Assembly (NCBI RefSeq): GCF_000427885.1 | Contig: NZ_ATYW01000005.1 | Location: 62,001 to 126,000 of the forward strand | Length of the DNA: 64,000 nt | Direction of reading: 5' to 3' | DNA from: Glycomyces tenuis DSM 44171 | GTDB taxonomy: Bacteria; Actinomycetota; Actinomycetes; Mycobacteriales; Micromonosporaceae | In this document: positions 44,376 to 53,996 of the stretch, piece by piece | Layout: each line of letters starts with the position of its first letter | Position numbering within the stretch: the first letter of the stretch is position 1 | Translations under genes and position numbers: made by a program | The notes under the pieces: model-generated | Database searches by the model: none | The model's input: the letters and a program-made list of their open reading frames with translations, nothing else | Told to the model about the DNA's origin: nothing

Positions 44376-45859
44376 GGGAGCCTCCTCGGGGATGGAGCAT
44401 TGCATTGCAGCGGGCTAGCCACCATCGTGCCATCACCGCCCCGCCCCCGGTATCCGCCTTCGGATAACTCGCCGGAAGTCTCACCCGTCTCAGGTTCCCG
44501 ACTGAGCGTCCCCGAAACCGGGTCGGAGGCGCTCGGGGTCGGCTCGTCGGGCGATTCGTCCTCAGTGGGCGTGGGCTCGTCGGGGCTCGGCGTCGGATCG
44601 TCGTCCGGGGTCGGCTCGTCGTCCGGCGTCGGCGAAGTCGACGGGCCGGGGTCCGGGTCCAGCGTCTCGCCGTCGGTCGGCGAGGGGTCCGGCTCATCGC
44701 TCGTGCCGTCGTCGCCGGAAGGCCCGCCGCCGCCCGAGGGCTCGTCGTTGTCGTCGCCGCCGTCGGTCTGGATCGCGTCGACGACGCGGTGCGCCCCGGC
44801 GAAGTTCTCGAACCAGATGCTGCTGATCTTCACCACGTCACCCGTGCGGGGGGCCTGCACCATCTTGCCGTCGCCGAGGTACATGCCGACGTGGTAGACC
44901 GACTGCCACTCGCCGGGGCTGTCCCACCAGAACAGCAGGTCGCCGGGGAGGAGCATCTCGGTGTCGACCGGCTTGTCGCGCGTGAAGTTGAACTGGTCGG
45001 CGGCCACGCGCGGGATCGTGACGCCCGCGTAGGCGTAGGCCGACTGGGTCAGCCCGGAGCAGTCGAAGGTGTCCGGTCCCTCGGCGCCCCACTCGTAGGG
45101 CTTGCCGAGCTGCGCGAGCGCGTACTCGACGGCCTCCTTCGCCTCGGGGGCGGCGTCCCAGCCGTCGACTTCGGAGGAGAAGTCGTCGGAGTACTCGGCG
45201 GCGGCCTCCTCGCGGGCCCGCTCGATCTCCTCGAGCTCTTCGGCGTTGTCCGCGATGAGCTGGTCGAGTTCCGCCTGGGCGGCGGTGAACGCCTCGTTGA
45301 GCGCCGTGTAGCGGCCTTCGGCGCGCGATGCGGACGCGGCGGCGGCGTCGTAGGCGGCGTGGGCGACGGACTCGGCGGTCTCGGCGTCGTCGACGGCCTC
45401 GGCCAGGCCCGGCAGGTCCCATTCGCTGCCGAGCGGGGTCAGGCCGGTCAGGTCGGGCAGCTCCGTGTCGGGCACGCCGGACATGTCGGTGTAGGCCTGG
45501 CCGGCGGCGAGGTCGAGCGCGGACTGCGCGGCCTCGAGCGCGTCGGCGGACTCGGACCAGTCCGCGGCGGCCTCGGTGAGGCGCTCGGTGCGGGAGAGCC
45601 ACTCCTCCTCTGCGGCGGTGGTCTCCTCGGCCAGCTGCGCGACCTCGATACTGGCGTCGTTGATCTGGTCGGCGAGGGGCCCTCCGGCGGTCTCCGGATT
45701 GGTGACCGGTGTCTCCGCGGAGCTCTCGCCGAGCGGCCTCGTGCCGTCGTCGGGCACGGTGACCCCGGGCTCGCCGAACGCGGGCATGGCGCCTCCGAAG
45801 AGGACCGTAGCCGCACCCGCGGCCGCGAGCACACTGACGCCCAACCGTTTAACGCGCAT
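44336..45859 (-). CDS. NlpC/P60 family secreted peptidoglycan hydrolase
   Basis: 507 residues. Signal peptide (LGVSVLAAAGAATVLFGGAMPAFG) precedes a coiled-coil-rich helical region (about 60-220), then the NlpC/P60 domain (about 245-370): catalytic Cys in TFDCSGLTQ (about C267), His in YHVGMYLGDG (about H323), and LPGDLLFWWDS. A Ser/Thr/Pro/Asp-rich tail (about 385-475) follows. The enzyme cuts within cell-wall stem peptides. Its 3' end overlaps the start of the zinc-ribbon gene by 40 nt, so the last ~15 residues (VALAVSA) may be read in both. Confidence 0.9.
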   Translation of the reverse strand: MRVKRLGVSVLAAAGAATVLFGGAMPAFGEPGVTVPDDGTRPLGESSAETPVTNPETAGGPLADQINDASIEVAQLAEETTAAEEEWLSRTERLTEAAADWSESADALEAAQSALDLAAGQAYTDMSGVPDTELPDLTGLTPLGSEWDLPGLAEAVDDAETAESVAHAAYDAAAASASRAEGRYTALNEAFTAAQAELDQLIADNAEELEEIERAREEAAAEYSDDFSSEVDGWDAAPEAKEAVEYALAQLGKPYEWGAEGPDTFDCSGLTQSAYAYAGVTIPRVAADQFNFTRDKPVDTEMLLPGDLLFWWDSPGEWQSVYHVGMYLGDGKMVQAPRTGDVVKISSIWFENFAGAHRVVDAIQTDGGDDNDEPSGGGGPSGDDGTSDEPDPSPTDGETLDPDPGPSTSPTPDDEPTPDDDPTPSPDEPTPTEDESPDEPTPSASDPVSGTLSREPETGETSGELSEGGYRGRGGDGTMVASPLQCNAPSPRRLPWTTTAVALAVSA

Positions 45860-46095
45860 ATCAGGTGTCCTTCTGTGGGGGTTGCCACGGTCACTCTACC
45901 GAAGGTGTGCCACGCTCGGGTTAACCGCGGTCGAATCGTCGGGGTCTGTGCCGTCACGTGCGGCTCGTGCGGCGGCCGCCGCCGGTGACCTCGGCGCTAC
46001 GCTGGCCGTACGAATGTCTTGGCTCGCAGGCATCGCCGGGTCCGCCGATCCGCGGCTCGCCGGCGCCGTGAGCGACCGGAAGGGATGGAGGCGCC

Positions 46096-47271
46096 ATGGA
46101 CGACACCGCGGCGTTCAAGGCCGGCATCGAGGAAAAGCTCGCGGCCGGCGAGCGGCTGGACTACGACGACGGCGTCGGGCTCTACGAGACCGACGACCTC
46201 GCCTGGCTGGGGCGCCTCGCGCACGGGGTGCGGACCGCCAAGAACGGCGACCGGACCATGTTCAACGTCAACCGGCACCTCAACCTGACCAACGTCTGCT
46301 CCGCGTCCTGCGCGTACTGCTCCTTCCAGCGCAAGCCCGGCGAGGCCGACGCGTACACGATGCGCGTCGAGCAGGCCGTGGCGCTCGCCGAGCAGATGCG
46401 CGACGACGCGCCCACCGAGCTGCACATCGTCAACGGCCTCCACCCGACGCTGCCGTGGCGCTACTACCCGCGCGTGCTGAGCGCGTTGAAGGAGACGCTG
46501 CCGCAGGTCAACCTCAAGGCGTTCACCGCCACCGAGGTCCAGTGGTTCGAGAAGATCTCCGGCCTGGACGCCTCCGAGATCCTCGACGAGCTGATCGAGG
46601 CCGGGCTGGAGTCGCTGACCGGCGGCGGCGCCGAGATCTTCGACTGGGAGATCCGCCAGCACATCGTCGACCACGACTGCCACTGGGAGGACTGGTCGCG
46701 CATCCACCGCCTGGCGCACCAGAAGGGCCTGAAGACCCCGGCGACGATGCTGTACGGGCACATCGAGGAGCCGCGGCACCGCGTCGACCACGTGCTGCGG
46801 CTGCGCGAGCTCCAGGACGAGACCGGCGGCTTCGCCGTGTTCATCCCGCTGCGCTACCAGCACGACTTCCACGACTCCCAGGACGGGAAGATCCGCAACC
46901 GGCTCCAGGCCCGGACCACGATGGCGAGCCCGGCCGAGTCGCTCAAGGTCTTCGCGGTCTCCCGGCTCCTGCTCGACAACTTCGACCACGTCAAGTGCTT
47001 CTGGGTCATGCACGGTCTGGACGTGGCGCAGCTGTCGCTGTCCTACGGCGCCGACGACCTCGACGGCTCGGTCGTGGAGTACAAGATCACCCACGACGCC
47101 GACGACTACGGCACGCCCGACAAGATGAGCCGCGAGGACCTGCTCGAACTCATCCGCGACGCCGGCTACCGGCCCGTCGAGCGCAACACGAGGTACGAGG
47201 TGGTGCGCGAGTACGACGCGCCGCAGACGATCGCCGAGCGCCGCGCCGAGCCGCAGTCGGTGAGGTTCTAG
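46096..47271 (+). CDS. mqnE: aminodeoxyfutalosine synthase (MqnE)
   Basis: 391-residue radical SAM enzyme that joins 3-enolpyruvylbenzoate to an SAM-derived adenosine to make aminodeoxyfutalosine. Cluster motif NVCSASCAYCSFQR (near 72-85), LHIVNGLHPTLPWRYYP, LKAFTATEVQWFEKISG and ATMLYGHIEEPRHRVDH differ from MqnC. The ATG at 46096 has GGAAGGGATGGAGG upstream. Together with mqnA and mqnC it shows the futalosine pathway. The stop overlaps the GTG of the next gene by 1 nt. Confidence 0.96.
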   Translation: MDDTAAFKAGIEEKLAAGERLDYDDGVGLYETDDLAWLGRLAHGVRTAKNGDRTMFNVNRHLNLTNVCSASCAYCSFQRKPGEADAYTMRVEQAVALAEQMRDDAPTELHIVNGLHPTLPWRYYPRVLSALKETLPQVNLKAFTATEVQWFEKISGLDASEILDELIEAGLESLTGGGAEIFDWEIRQHIVDHDCHWEDWSRIHRLAHQKGLKTPATMLYGHIEEPRHRVDHVLRLRELQDETGGFAVFIPLRYQHDFHDSQDGKIRNRLQARTTMASPAESLKVFAVSRLLLDNFDHVKCFWVMHGLDVAQLSLSYGADDLDGSVVEYKITHDADDYGTPDKMSREDLLELIRDAGYRPVERNTRYEVVREYDAPQTIAERRAEPQSVRF

Positions 47272-47684
47272 TGGCGGCCCCGTCCGGCGAGGCGGCCGAC
47301 AAGCCGCGGATCGAGACGCTCGGGCAGCTGATCGGGACGGTGCTCGCGTACGTCGTCATGGGCGCGATCGCGCTCGCCGTGGTCGATCTGCTGTTCGTCA
47401 TGGTCGCCGGCGGGGACTTCGGGCGCATCTCGGGGTGGGTCGCGGCGGTGCCGAGCGTGTTCGTGTTCACCGAGCAGTTCCGGCGCTACGAGGGCGGCTC
47501 GAGGTGGGCCGTCGTCATCATCGGCGTCGTGCTCGGCCTGGGCGCCGGGATCGCCTCGACGCTGCTGCTGCCGCCGACGTGGCCGTCGCTGGCCACGGGC
47601 GGCGTCGGCGGCCTGGTGGCCGCCCTGGCGTACTCGGTGCTGTGGTACGCAGGGATCAAGATCTACGGAGAGGAGCGGCCATGA
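47271..47684 (+). CDS. small integral membrane protein downstream of mqnE
   Basis: 137 residues with four predicted transmembrane helices (about 17-45 VLAYVVMGAIALAVVDLLF; 53-70; 77-99 AVVIIGVVLGLGAGIASTLLL; 108-131 VGGLVAALAYSVLWYAGIKIY). Start GTG 47271 overlaps the mqnE stop by 1 nt; the end overlaps the next ATG (ATGA). Not recognised; position suggests a role linked to menaquinone enzymes or just operon sharing. Confidence 0.75.
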   Translation: MAAPSGEAADKPRIETLGQLIGTVLAYVVMGAIALAVVDLLFVMVAGGDFGRISGWVAAVPSVFVFTEQFRRYEGGSRWAVVIIGVVLGLGAGIASTLLLPPTWPSLATGGVGGLVAALAYSVLWYAGIKIYGEERP

Positions 47685-48013
47685 ATCCGGTGGCCAAGTA
47701 CTTCCTGGCCCGGCTGGGGCTGTTCGCCGCCATCGCCGCGCCGCTGAGCTTCGTCATGAACGTCCTGCTCGCGCTCGCGATCGGGCTGCTCGGTTCGCTG
47801 GTGCTGTCGACGTTCCTGATCAAGGGCATGCGGGGCGAGATGATCGACCACATCGACGCGCGTGTGAAGGAGCGCCGCGAGGAGAAGCAGCGGCTGCGCG
47901 CGGAGCTGAAGGGCGAGGAGCCGAAGAGCGAAGAACCGCAGGGCGAAGAGCCGACAGTCGAAGAGCTGAAAAGCGAAGAGCCGAAGAGCGAAGAGGTGAA
48001 GGGGGAGGCTTAG
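47681..48013 (+). CDS. DUF4229-like small membrane protein with Glu/Lys repeat tail
   Basis: 110 residues. Two N-terminal transmembrane helices (LARLGLFAAIAAPLSFVMNV and LLALAIGLLGSLVLSTFLI) are typical of DUF4229 proteins found behind mqnE in actinobacteria. The tail is a Glu/Lys/Pro repeat (GEEPKSEE, GEEPTVEE, SEEPKSEE). ATG 47681 by ATGA overlap. Function unknown. Confidence 0.75.
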   Translation: MNPVAKYFLARLGLFAAIAAPLSFVMNVLLALAIGLLGSLVLSTFLIKGMRGEMIDHIDARVKERREEKQRLRAELKGEEPKSEEPQGEEPTVEELKSEEPKSEEVKGEA

Positions 48014-48041
48014 GCCTTTCCAGCGGCTTGGTACCGCTCAC

Positions 48042-48791
48042 TCACTGCTTCATGAGCTCGGTGCAGATCTGGAGCGTCTCGGCCGCGCCCGCCTCGAGCG
48101 CCTTGCCGTAGTGCTTGAGCCAGGCCCGGACCCCGTCGGGGGTGCCGGTGGACCAGGAGCGCTGCGCGCCGACGTACTCGGGGTGCCGGTCGAGGTGCCC
48201 GGCGTTCATGGTGACGAGCAGCCTCGGGTCGAGTCCCTTGCTGGCCAGCGCGAGCCGGGCCGCGCCGCGGGCGACGATGTTGTTGGCCACGGGGAACGGC
48301 TGGACGGCGAGGAGCTCGCCGTGGACCACCGCCGCGGTCAGCGCTGCCGGTATCTCCTTGGTGGGGCTGGCGACGAGCGCGCACATCGCGTCGATGCGGG
48401 CCGAGCCGGAGCGGTCGACCTCGATGCGGCCGGGCTCGAAGCCGTGCCCGGCGTCGGGGAAGTCGCGGGAGGCCAGCAGGTGCAGTTTCGCCAGGACGTA
48501 GCGCGGCGAGGCGGCCCACAGGTCCACCATCCCCGGGAGCGCCTCGACGACGCGCAGGGCGCCGGAGACGATCGGGTCGGTGAAGTCGCCGGCCCGCAGG
48601 CGCTCGACGTCGCAGTCGTAGCCTTCCAACGCCAGGTTCGCCGACGCGTCGTGCAGGGCCACCTCGGCGGCGACATGGGCGTTGTCACCGCGGAGGGCCT
48701 CGTGCCAGAGCATCCTGTCGACATTGGCTCTGGCGTTCTCAAGGGCGTCGGCGACCTCGGAGAGTTCGAGGAGAGGCGCGAGAGGATCCAC
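48042..48791 (-). CDS. Fic-like family protein with degenerate active-site motif
   Basis: 249 residues. The helical fold and the stretch VVHGELLAVQPFPVANNIVARGAARLAL match the Fic block H-P-F-x-x-G-N-G-R, but His reads Gln and the GNGR part reads ANNIVAR, so AMP transfer by the usual mechanism is unlikely. The family is widespread in actinobacteria near acetyl-CoA synthetase, where some members are called oxidoreductases without evidence. GTG 48791. Convergent with the DUF4229 gene, divergent from acs. Confidence 0.7.
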   Translation of the reverse strand: MDPLAPLLELSEVADALENARANVDRMLWHEALRGDNAHVAAEVALHDASANLALEGYDCDVERLRAGDFTDPIVSGALRVVEALPGMVDLWAASPRYVLAKLHLLASRDFPDAGHGFEPGRIEVDRSGSARIDAMCALVASPTKEIPAALTAAVVHGELLAVQPFPVANNIVARGAARLALASKGLDPRLLVTMNAGHLDRHPEYVGAQRSWSTGTPDGVRAWLKHYGKALEAGAAETLQICTELMKQ

Positions 48792-49233
48792 GGGCGGAAC
48801 CTTACCGGTTGGAGGTGAAGCTGATACGCCCCACCGGGCGGGCATGAGGGCAGTGACAAATGGTACAGACTCAGTCGCCGATGCGCTCGCCTCGATTGAG
48901 CGCCGTTCGGTGATCGAACGGACACGGACGGTCGAGTCGGCGTCCGTCGTCCCCGGTGGGGCCGGGCGGCCGGGCGGTCCCGGAGGCGGGGTGCGGGCGG
49001 AGCGGCGCGGCGGGTGTCACATGAGGCGGGGCCGCGGGCTTCGGGAGCGGGGCGTGGAGCGGTGCCGTTTCGGTCTGGGCGAACTGCTCGGCGAGCCGGG
49101 CGGCCGCTCGTCGACCGCTCGCCTCCCGTTCGGCGACGCCGTGAACGTCACCGCTTGTCAAGGACTGAGTTCGCGGTAGTGTAACGGGCAATAGACCTGC
49201 CTCACAGTACCGCGCTGTAAGGAGCGAATACCC
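48792..49233. other. intergenic region upstream of acs
   Basis: 442 nt with no supported gene; open frames here are GC-driven. It includes the divergent promoters of the Fic-like gene and acs. A candidate acs promoter is listed separately. The stretch 48950-49080 is very GC-rich with short repeated GGGCGG and GCGGGG runs. Confidence 0.4.
49155..49182 (+). promoter_or_regulatory. candidate promoter of acs
   Basis: TTGTCA (49155-49160), 16-nt spacer, TAGTGT (49177-49182) on the plus strand, about 52 nt before the GTG start. Matches the primary sigma consensus moderately; no test of activity. Confidence 0.4.
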
Positions 49234-51193
49234 GTGACCGAAACCCCGCAAGAGACGCTCGCCAACCTCCTGTCGGAGGACCGCACGTTCCCCCCTCCCC
49301 CCGAATTCACCCGAACGGCGAACGTCACGGAGTCCGCCTATGACGAGGCCGCCGCCGACCGGCTCGCGTTCTGGGAGACGCAGGCCCGGCGCCTGGACTG
49401 GGCGAAGGAGTGGGAGCAGACCCTCGACTGGTCGAACCCGCCGTTCGCGAAGTGGTTCCTCGGCGGCGAGCTCAACGTCGCCGTCAACTGCCTCGACCGG
49501 CACGTCGAGGCCGGGCTGGGCGAGCGGGTCGCGATCCACTTCGAAGGCGAGCCGGGGGACACCCGCACCGTCACGTACGCCGAGATGCTCGACGAGGTCA
49601 AGCGCGCCGCGAACGCGCTGACCGAGCTCGGCGTCGAGGCCGGCGACCGGGTCGTGATCTTACATGCCGATGATCCCCGAGGCGGCCGTGGCGATGCTGG
49701 CGTGCGCGCGCATCGGCGCGCCCCACTCGGTGGTCTTCGGCGGCTTCAGCGTCGACGCGCTGTCCAGCCGCATCGACGACGCCGGGGCGAAGGTGGTCAT
49801 CACCGCCGACGGCGGCTTCCGCAAGGGCAAGGCGAGCGCGCTCAAGCCCACGGTGGACGCCGCCGCGGACCGGTGCCCGACGGTCGAGAAGGTCCTGGTG
49901 GTGCGCCGCACCGGCGAGGACGTCGTCTGGTACGACCGCGACCTGTGGTGGCACGAGATCGTCGCCGCGGCCTCGGACGAGCACGAGGCGCGGGCCTTCG
50001 ACGCCGAGCACCCGCTGTTCATCCTCTACACCTCGGGCACCACCGGCCGTCCGAAGGGGATCCTGCACACCTCGGGCGGGTACCTGACGCAGACCTCGTA
50101 CACGCACCACGCGGTGTTCGACCTCAAACCGGAGACCGACGTGTACTGGTGCACCGCCGACATCGGCTGGGTCACCGGGCACTCCTACATCGTGTACGGC
50201 CCCATGGCGAACGGGGCGACGCAGGTGATGTACGAGGGCACGCCGGACACGCCGCACCAGGGCCGGTTCTGGGAGCTGGTCGAGAAGTACAAGGTCTCGA
50301 TCCTCTACACCGCGCCGACGGCGATCCGCACGTTCATGAAGTGGGGCGACGACATCCCGGCCCGCTTCGACCTGTCGAGCCTGCGCGTCCTCGGCAGCGT
50401 CGGCGAGCCGATCAACCCCGAGGCGTGGATGTGGTACCGCGAGCACATCGGCGGCAACCGGTGCCCCGTCGTGGACACCTGGTGGCAGACCGAGACCGGC
50501 GCGATCATGGTCTCGCCGCTGCCGGGCGTGACGGCGGCCAAGCCGGGCTCGGCGCAGCGCCCGCTCCCGGGCGTGACGGTGGACGTGGTCGACGACGAGG
50601 GGAAGTCGGTGCCGAACGGCGGCGGCGGCTTCCTGACGATCCGCGACCCGTGGCCGTCGATGCTGCGGACCATCTGGGGCGACGACGAGCGGTACTTCGA
50701 GACGTACTGGTCGCGCTACGAGGGCATGTACTTCGCGGGCGACGGCGCCAAGCGCGACGACGACGGCGACATCTGGCTGCTGGGCCGCGTCGACGACGTC
50801 ATGCTCGTCTCGGGGCACAACATCTCGACCACGGAGGTCGAGTCGGCGCTGGTCGGCCACGAGACGGTGGCCGAGGCCGCGGTCGTGGGGGCGACGGACC
50901 CGATCACCGGGCAGGGCATCGTGGCGTTCGTGATCCTGCGCGGCGCCACCGAGTCGAGCCCCGAGCACCTGGCCGAGCTGCGGAGCCACGTCGCGAGCAC
51001 CTTGGGGGCCATCGCGAAGCCGCGGCAGGTCATGGTGGTCTCGGAGCTGCCGAAGACCCGCTCGGGCAAGATCATGCGGCGGCTCCTGCGCGACATCGCC
51101 GAGGACCGCAAACTGGGCGACGTCACCACGCTCCAGGACAGCTCCGTGATGGCGCGCATCAAGGAGGGGCTGAAGTCCCGCTCGGAAGACTGA
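49234..51193 (+). pseudogene. acs: acetyl-CoA synthetase with one-base frameshift
   Basis: Adenylate-forming enzyme making acetyl-CoA from acetate, ATP and CoA. The first frame (from GTG 49234 behind AAGGAG) runs FPPPPEFTRTANV...[10 protein letters not shown]; at 49660-49661 an extra T moves the frame, and the second frame continues [20 protein letters not shown] to 51193. Joined, the length is about 652 residues, the normal size. Motifs after the shift: [37 protein letters not shown], and the acetylation-site lysine in [14 protein letters not shown]. It is either a genuine inactivating insertion or a sequencing error; if real, acetate use would depend on another enzyme. Confidence 0.9.
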
Positions 51194-51244
51194 ACTCGAC
51201 ATGTGATCTATGACACGCGCAGCGTGTCCTGTGTCGGAAGATCA

Positions 51245-51283
51245 GCCGGAGGCGGCGCGGCCCGGGGCCGCGCCGCCTCCGGC
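51245..51283 (+). terminator. Rho-independent terminator after acs
   Basis: 18-bp stem (51245-51262 with 51266-51283) with a CGG loop, about 50 nt after the stop. Confidence 0.75.
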
Positions 51284-51408
51284 GTGTTCCGAGCGCCTCT
51301 CCTCCAAGGCCGCTCGGACGGACGTCCCGGGGCCGCTCGGCGCCGCGCTCGGGCCCCGGTGCGGTCCGGCGTCGCCACCGCCGGGCGTGACCTCGTACGC
51401 TTTTGCTC

Positions 51409-52329
51409 GTGAACCGCAGGAACTTCGCCGACAGCACCGCGCTCAAGCAGGGGCCGTGGACCCACCGCCACATCGACGCCAACGGCTCGCGATTCCACAT
51501 CGCCGAGGCCGGAGACGGACCCCTGGTGCTGCTGCTGCACGGCTTCCCCGAGTTCTGGTGGGCCTGGCGCCACCAGATCCCGGCGCTCGCCGACGCCGGG
51601 TTCCGCGTGGTGGCCGCCGACCTGCGCGGCTACGGCGCCTCGGACAAGCCGCCGCGGGGCTACGACGCCTACACGATGGCCGCCGACGTCGTCGGGCTCG
51701 TCCGGGCCCTGGGCGAGCGGGACGCGACCGTCGTCGGCCACGACCTCGGCGGCATCCTCGGCTTCGCCGCCGCCGCGTTCCACCCGCAGCAGTTCCGCTC
51801 GCTCGTCGTCGTCGGGGCCGCCCACCCGCTGCGGCAGCGGGCGGCGCTCGCGGTGGACCCCAAGGGGCAGCTCTCGGCGTCCAAGCACCTGTTCGCCTTC
51901 CAGATGCCGCGCTACGAGCACAAGCTGACCGCCTGGGACGCGCGGAAGGTCGCCGACCTCATGTACTGGTGGTCGGGGCCGAGGTGGCGCGGCACGAACG
52001 ACTTCCAGGCGTACGTGCGGGCGTGCAGGGACGTCATCCAGATCCCGCAGGCGGCGTTCTGCGCCCTGGAGGCGTTCCGGTGGCCGTTCCGCACGGCGAT
52101 GGGGCTGGCGGGCAGGCGGTTCGTGAAGCTCCTGCAGCGGCCGACTCCGGTGCCGACGCTGCAACTGCACGGGGCGATGGACACCTGCGTGCTGCCGCGC
52201 ACCGCTCAGGGCTCGGGCCGGTACATCCACGGCCGCTACGAGTGGAAGCTGATGGAGGACATCGGGCACTTCCCGCAGCAGGAGGCGGCCGAGACCGTCA
52301 CCAAGGAGATCATCCGCTGGGCCGACTGA
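51409..52329 (+). CDS. alpha/beta hydrolase, epoxide hydrolase-like
   Basis: 306 residues. Oxyanion motif LLHGFPEFWWAWRHQIPAL, nucleophile Asp in VVGHDLGGILG (about D109), cap domain (about 145-230, WWSGPRWRGTND), and the catalytic His in EDIGHFPQQE. An Asp nucleophile in GHDxG favours epoxide hydrolase or haloalkane dehalogenase over an esterase. Start GTG 51409 (MNRRNFADST); a TTG at 51403 is an alternative. No transport or operon clue to substrate. Confidence 0.86.
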   Translation: MNRRNFADSTALKQGPWTHRHIDANGSRFHIAEAGDGPLVLLLHGFPEFWWAWRHQIPALADAGFRVVAADLRGYGASDKPPRGYDAYTMAADVVGLVRALGERDATVVGHDLGGILGFAAAAFHPQQFRSLVVVGAAHPLRQRAALAVDPKGQLSASKHLFAFQMPRYEHKLTAWDARKVADLMYWWSGPRWRGTNDFQAYVRACRDVIQIPQAAFCALEAFRWPFRTAMGLAGRRFVKLLQRPTPVPTLQLHGAMDTCVLPRTAQGSGRYIHGRYEWKLMEDIGHFPQQEAAETVTKEIIRWAD

Positions 52330-52420
52330 GCGGAGCACTCCACGAAACGGCGAGGCCGCTAGCCGGTCGGCCGGTTTGCAGGGCAGGATGGGGCGGACCC
52401 ATCTACCGGAAGGCGATTCC

Positions 52421-53557
52421 ATGACCGAGGCTTCCTTCGCCCTGCGCGGCGCGACCATCGTGCCCGTCACCGCCGCCCCCGTCGAGGGCGGCACCATCCT
52501 CGTCGAGAACGGCCGCATCAGCGCCGTCGGCGGCCCCGAGCTGCCGGTGCCCGAGGGCGTGCCCGTCACCGACGCGGCCGGCAAGTGGATCGTCCCCGGC
52601 CTGGTCGACGCCCACACCCATCTCGGCGTCCACGAGGTCGCCGAAGGCTGGGCGGGCAACGACACCAACGAGATGACCGACCCCAACACCGCGTACGTGC
52701 GGGCGCTGGACGGGATCAACCCCGCCGAGCCCGGCTTCGCCGAGGCCCTCCAGGGCGGCGTGCTCGCCGCCTGCGTCAACCCCGGCTCGGGCAACGTCAT
52801 CGGCGGCGAGACCGTCGCCGTCAAGACCGTCGGGCGCTACGTCGACGAGATGGTGCTGCGCTCCCCCGCGGGCGTGAAGTCCGCGCTCGGCGAGAACCCG
52901 AAGCGGGTCTACGGGGAGCAGAAGAAGACGCCGTCGACGCGCCTGGGCACCGCCGGGGTGCTGCGGCAGGCCTTCGTCGAGGCCGAGAACTACCGGCGCG
53001 CCGAGAGCCCCGAGCGGGACCTCAAACTCGAGACGCTCGTGAAGGTCCTCAACCGCGAGATCCCGTGGCGCCAGCACTGCCACCGTGCCGACGACATCGC
53101 GACGGCGCTGCGCGTGGCCGAGGAGTTCGGCTACGACCTCGTGCTCGACCACGGCACCGAGGCGCACCTGCTGGCGGACCTCATCGCCGAGCGCGGCGTG
53201 CCGGTGATCTTCGGGCCGCTGCTGTGCAGCCGCAGCAAGGTCGAGACGGTGAACCGCTTCCCGGCCAACGCGGTGACGCTCGCCGAGGCGGGCGTGACGC
53301 TCGCGATCGCCACCGACCACCCGGTCGTGCCGATCGAGCACCTGATCGTGCAGGCGATGCTGTGCGTCAAGGAGGGCCTCGACCGGGACACGGCGCTGCG
53401 GGCCGTGACGATCAACCCGGCGAAGATCATGGGCGTCGACGACCGGATCGGCTCGCTCGAGGCGGGCAAGGACGCCGACTTCTGCGTCTGGTCGGGCGAC
53501 CCGCTCGACTTCTACTCCGAGGTCGAGCAGGCCTACATCGACGGCCGCCCCGTCTAG
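52421..53557 (+). CDS. amidohydrolase family protein
   Basis: 378 residues of the metal-dependent amidohydrolase/imidazolonepropionase-like fold: VPGLVDAHTHLGVHE (HxH metal motif near 65), QHCHRADDIATALR, LDHGTEAHLLADL, IATDHPVVP, and the C-terminal GKDADFCVWSGDP. The substrate is unknown; the family spans cyclic amides, guanidines and purine-like rings. ATG 52421 after CCGGAAGG. A hairpin follows. Confidence 0.9.
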   Translation: MTEASFALRGATIVPVTAAPVEGGTILVENGRISAVGGPELPVPEGVPVTDAAGKWIVPGLVDAHTHLGVHEVAEGWAGNDTNEMTDPNTAYVRALDGINPAEPGFAEALQGGVLAACVNPGSGNVIGGETVAVKTVGRYVDEMVLRSPAGVKSALGENPKRVYGEQKKTPSTRLGTAGVLRQAFVEAENYRRAESPERDLKLETLVKVLNREIPWRQHCHRADDIATALRVAEEFGYDLVLDHGTEAHLLADLIAERGVPVIFGPLLCSRSKVETVNRFPANAVTLAEAGVTLAIATDHPVVPIEHLIVQAMLCVKEGLDRDTALRAVTINPAKIMGVDDRIGSLEAGKDADFCVWSGDPLDFYSEVEQAYIDGRPV

Positions 53558-53567
53558 CGGTGCGAAA

Positions 53568-53593
53568 AGGCCGGGAGCGGTCGCTCCCGGCCT
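53568..53593 (+). terminator. Rho-independent terminator after the amidohydrolase gene
   Basis: 12-bp stem (53568-53579 with 53582-53593), preceded by AAA, 10 nt after the stop; convergent with the small gene at 53610. Confidence 0.7.
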
Positions 53594-53609
53594 CTCACGT
53601 TCGGCTCGC

Positions 53610-53792
53610 TCAGGCGGCCCGGCGGACGTCGCCTCGCTTGAGCGGGGCGCCCGCGCGCGACGCCGCCCTGAAACGCAGGGAGGCGATGCGGTCGAAGACC
53701 GTGGGCCGGTGCTCGACGACCGGCGCGTCCGGCAGGGCCGAGCGCGCCTCGTCGTGCATGACCTGGAGTGCCAGGATCGCGAGTGGTTCCAT
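53610..53792 (-). CDS. small hypothetical protein, 60 aa
   Basis: MEPLAILALQVMHDEARS...FDRIASLRFRAASR: a hydrophobic N-terminal helix followed by a basic tail. ATG 53792 has GGAAGGA 8 nt upstream, good support for translation. It lies alone between convergent amidohydrolase and the truncated dehydrogenase. Unknown function; short actinobacterial proteins of this kind are common near metabolic genes. Confidence 0.55.
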   Translation of the reverse strand: MEPLAILALQVMHDEARSALPDAPVVEHRPTVFDRIASLRFRAASRAGAPLKRGDVRRAA

Positions 53793-53996
53793 CGTGGTGT
53801 TCCTTCCGGGCGGTGGTGCGTGTGCGTGCCGCGCCGGTGCGGCGGTGAGCCCAACGATGCAGGCGAAGTGTCACCGGCGCATTACGCGTGAAGAAACCGC
53901 CGCGAACTCGCGGTAAAAAGCTCGTGCCCCCGGATGGCCCTGCTCACAGAAGTGCGCGAAGCCGAACGCATCGCACGGGTCGAGAGGACACCGGCC

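Noticed and set aside
48871-49233. A gene in the GC-rich acs upstream region.
   Set aside because: Frames are Pro/Arg-rich without similarity or ribosome sites.
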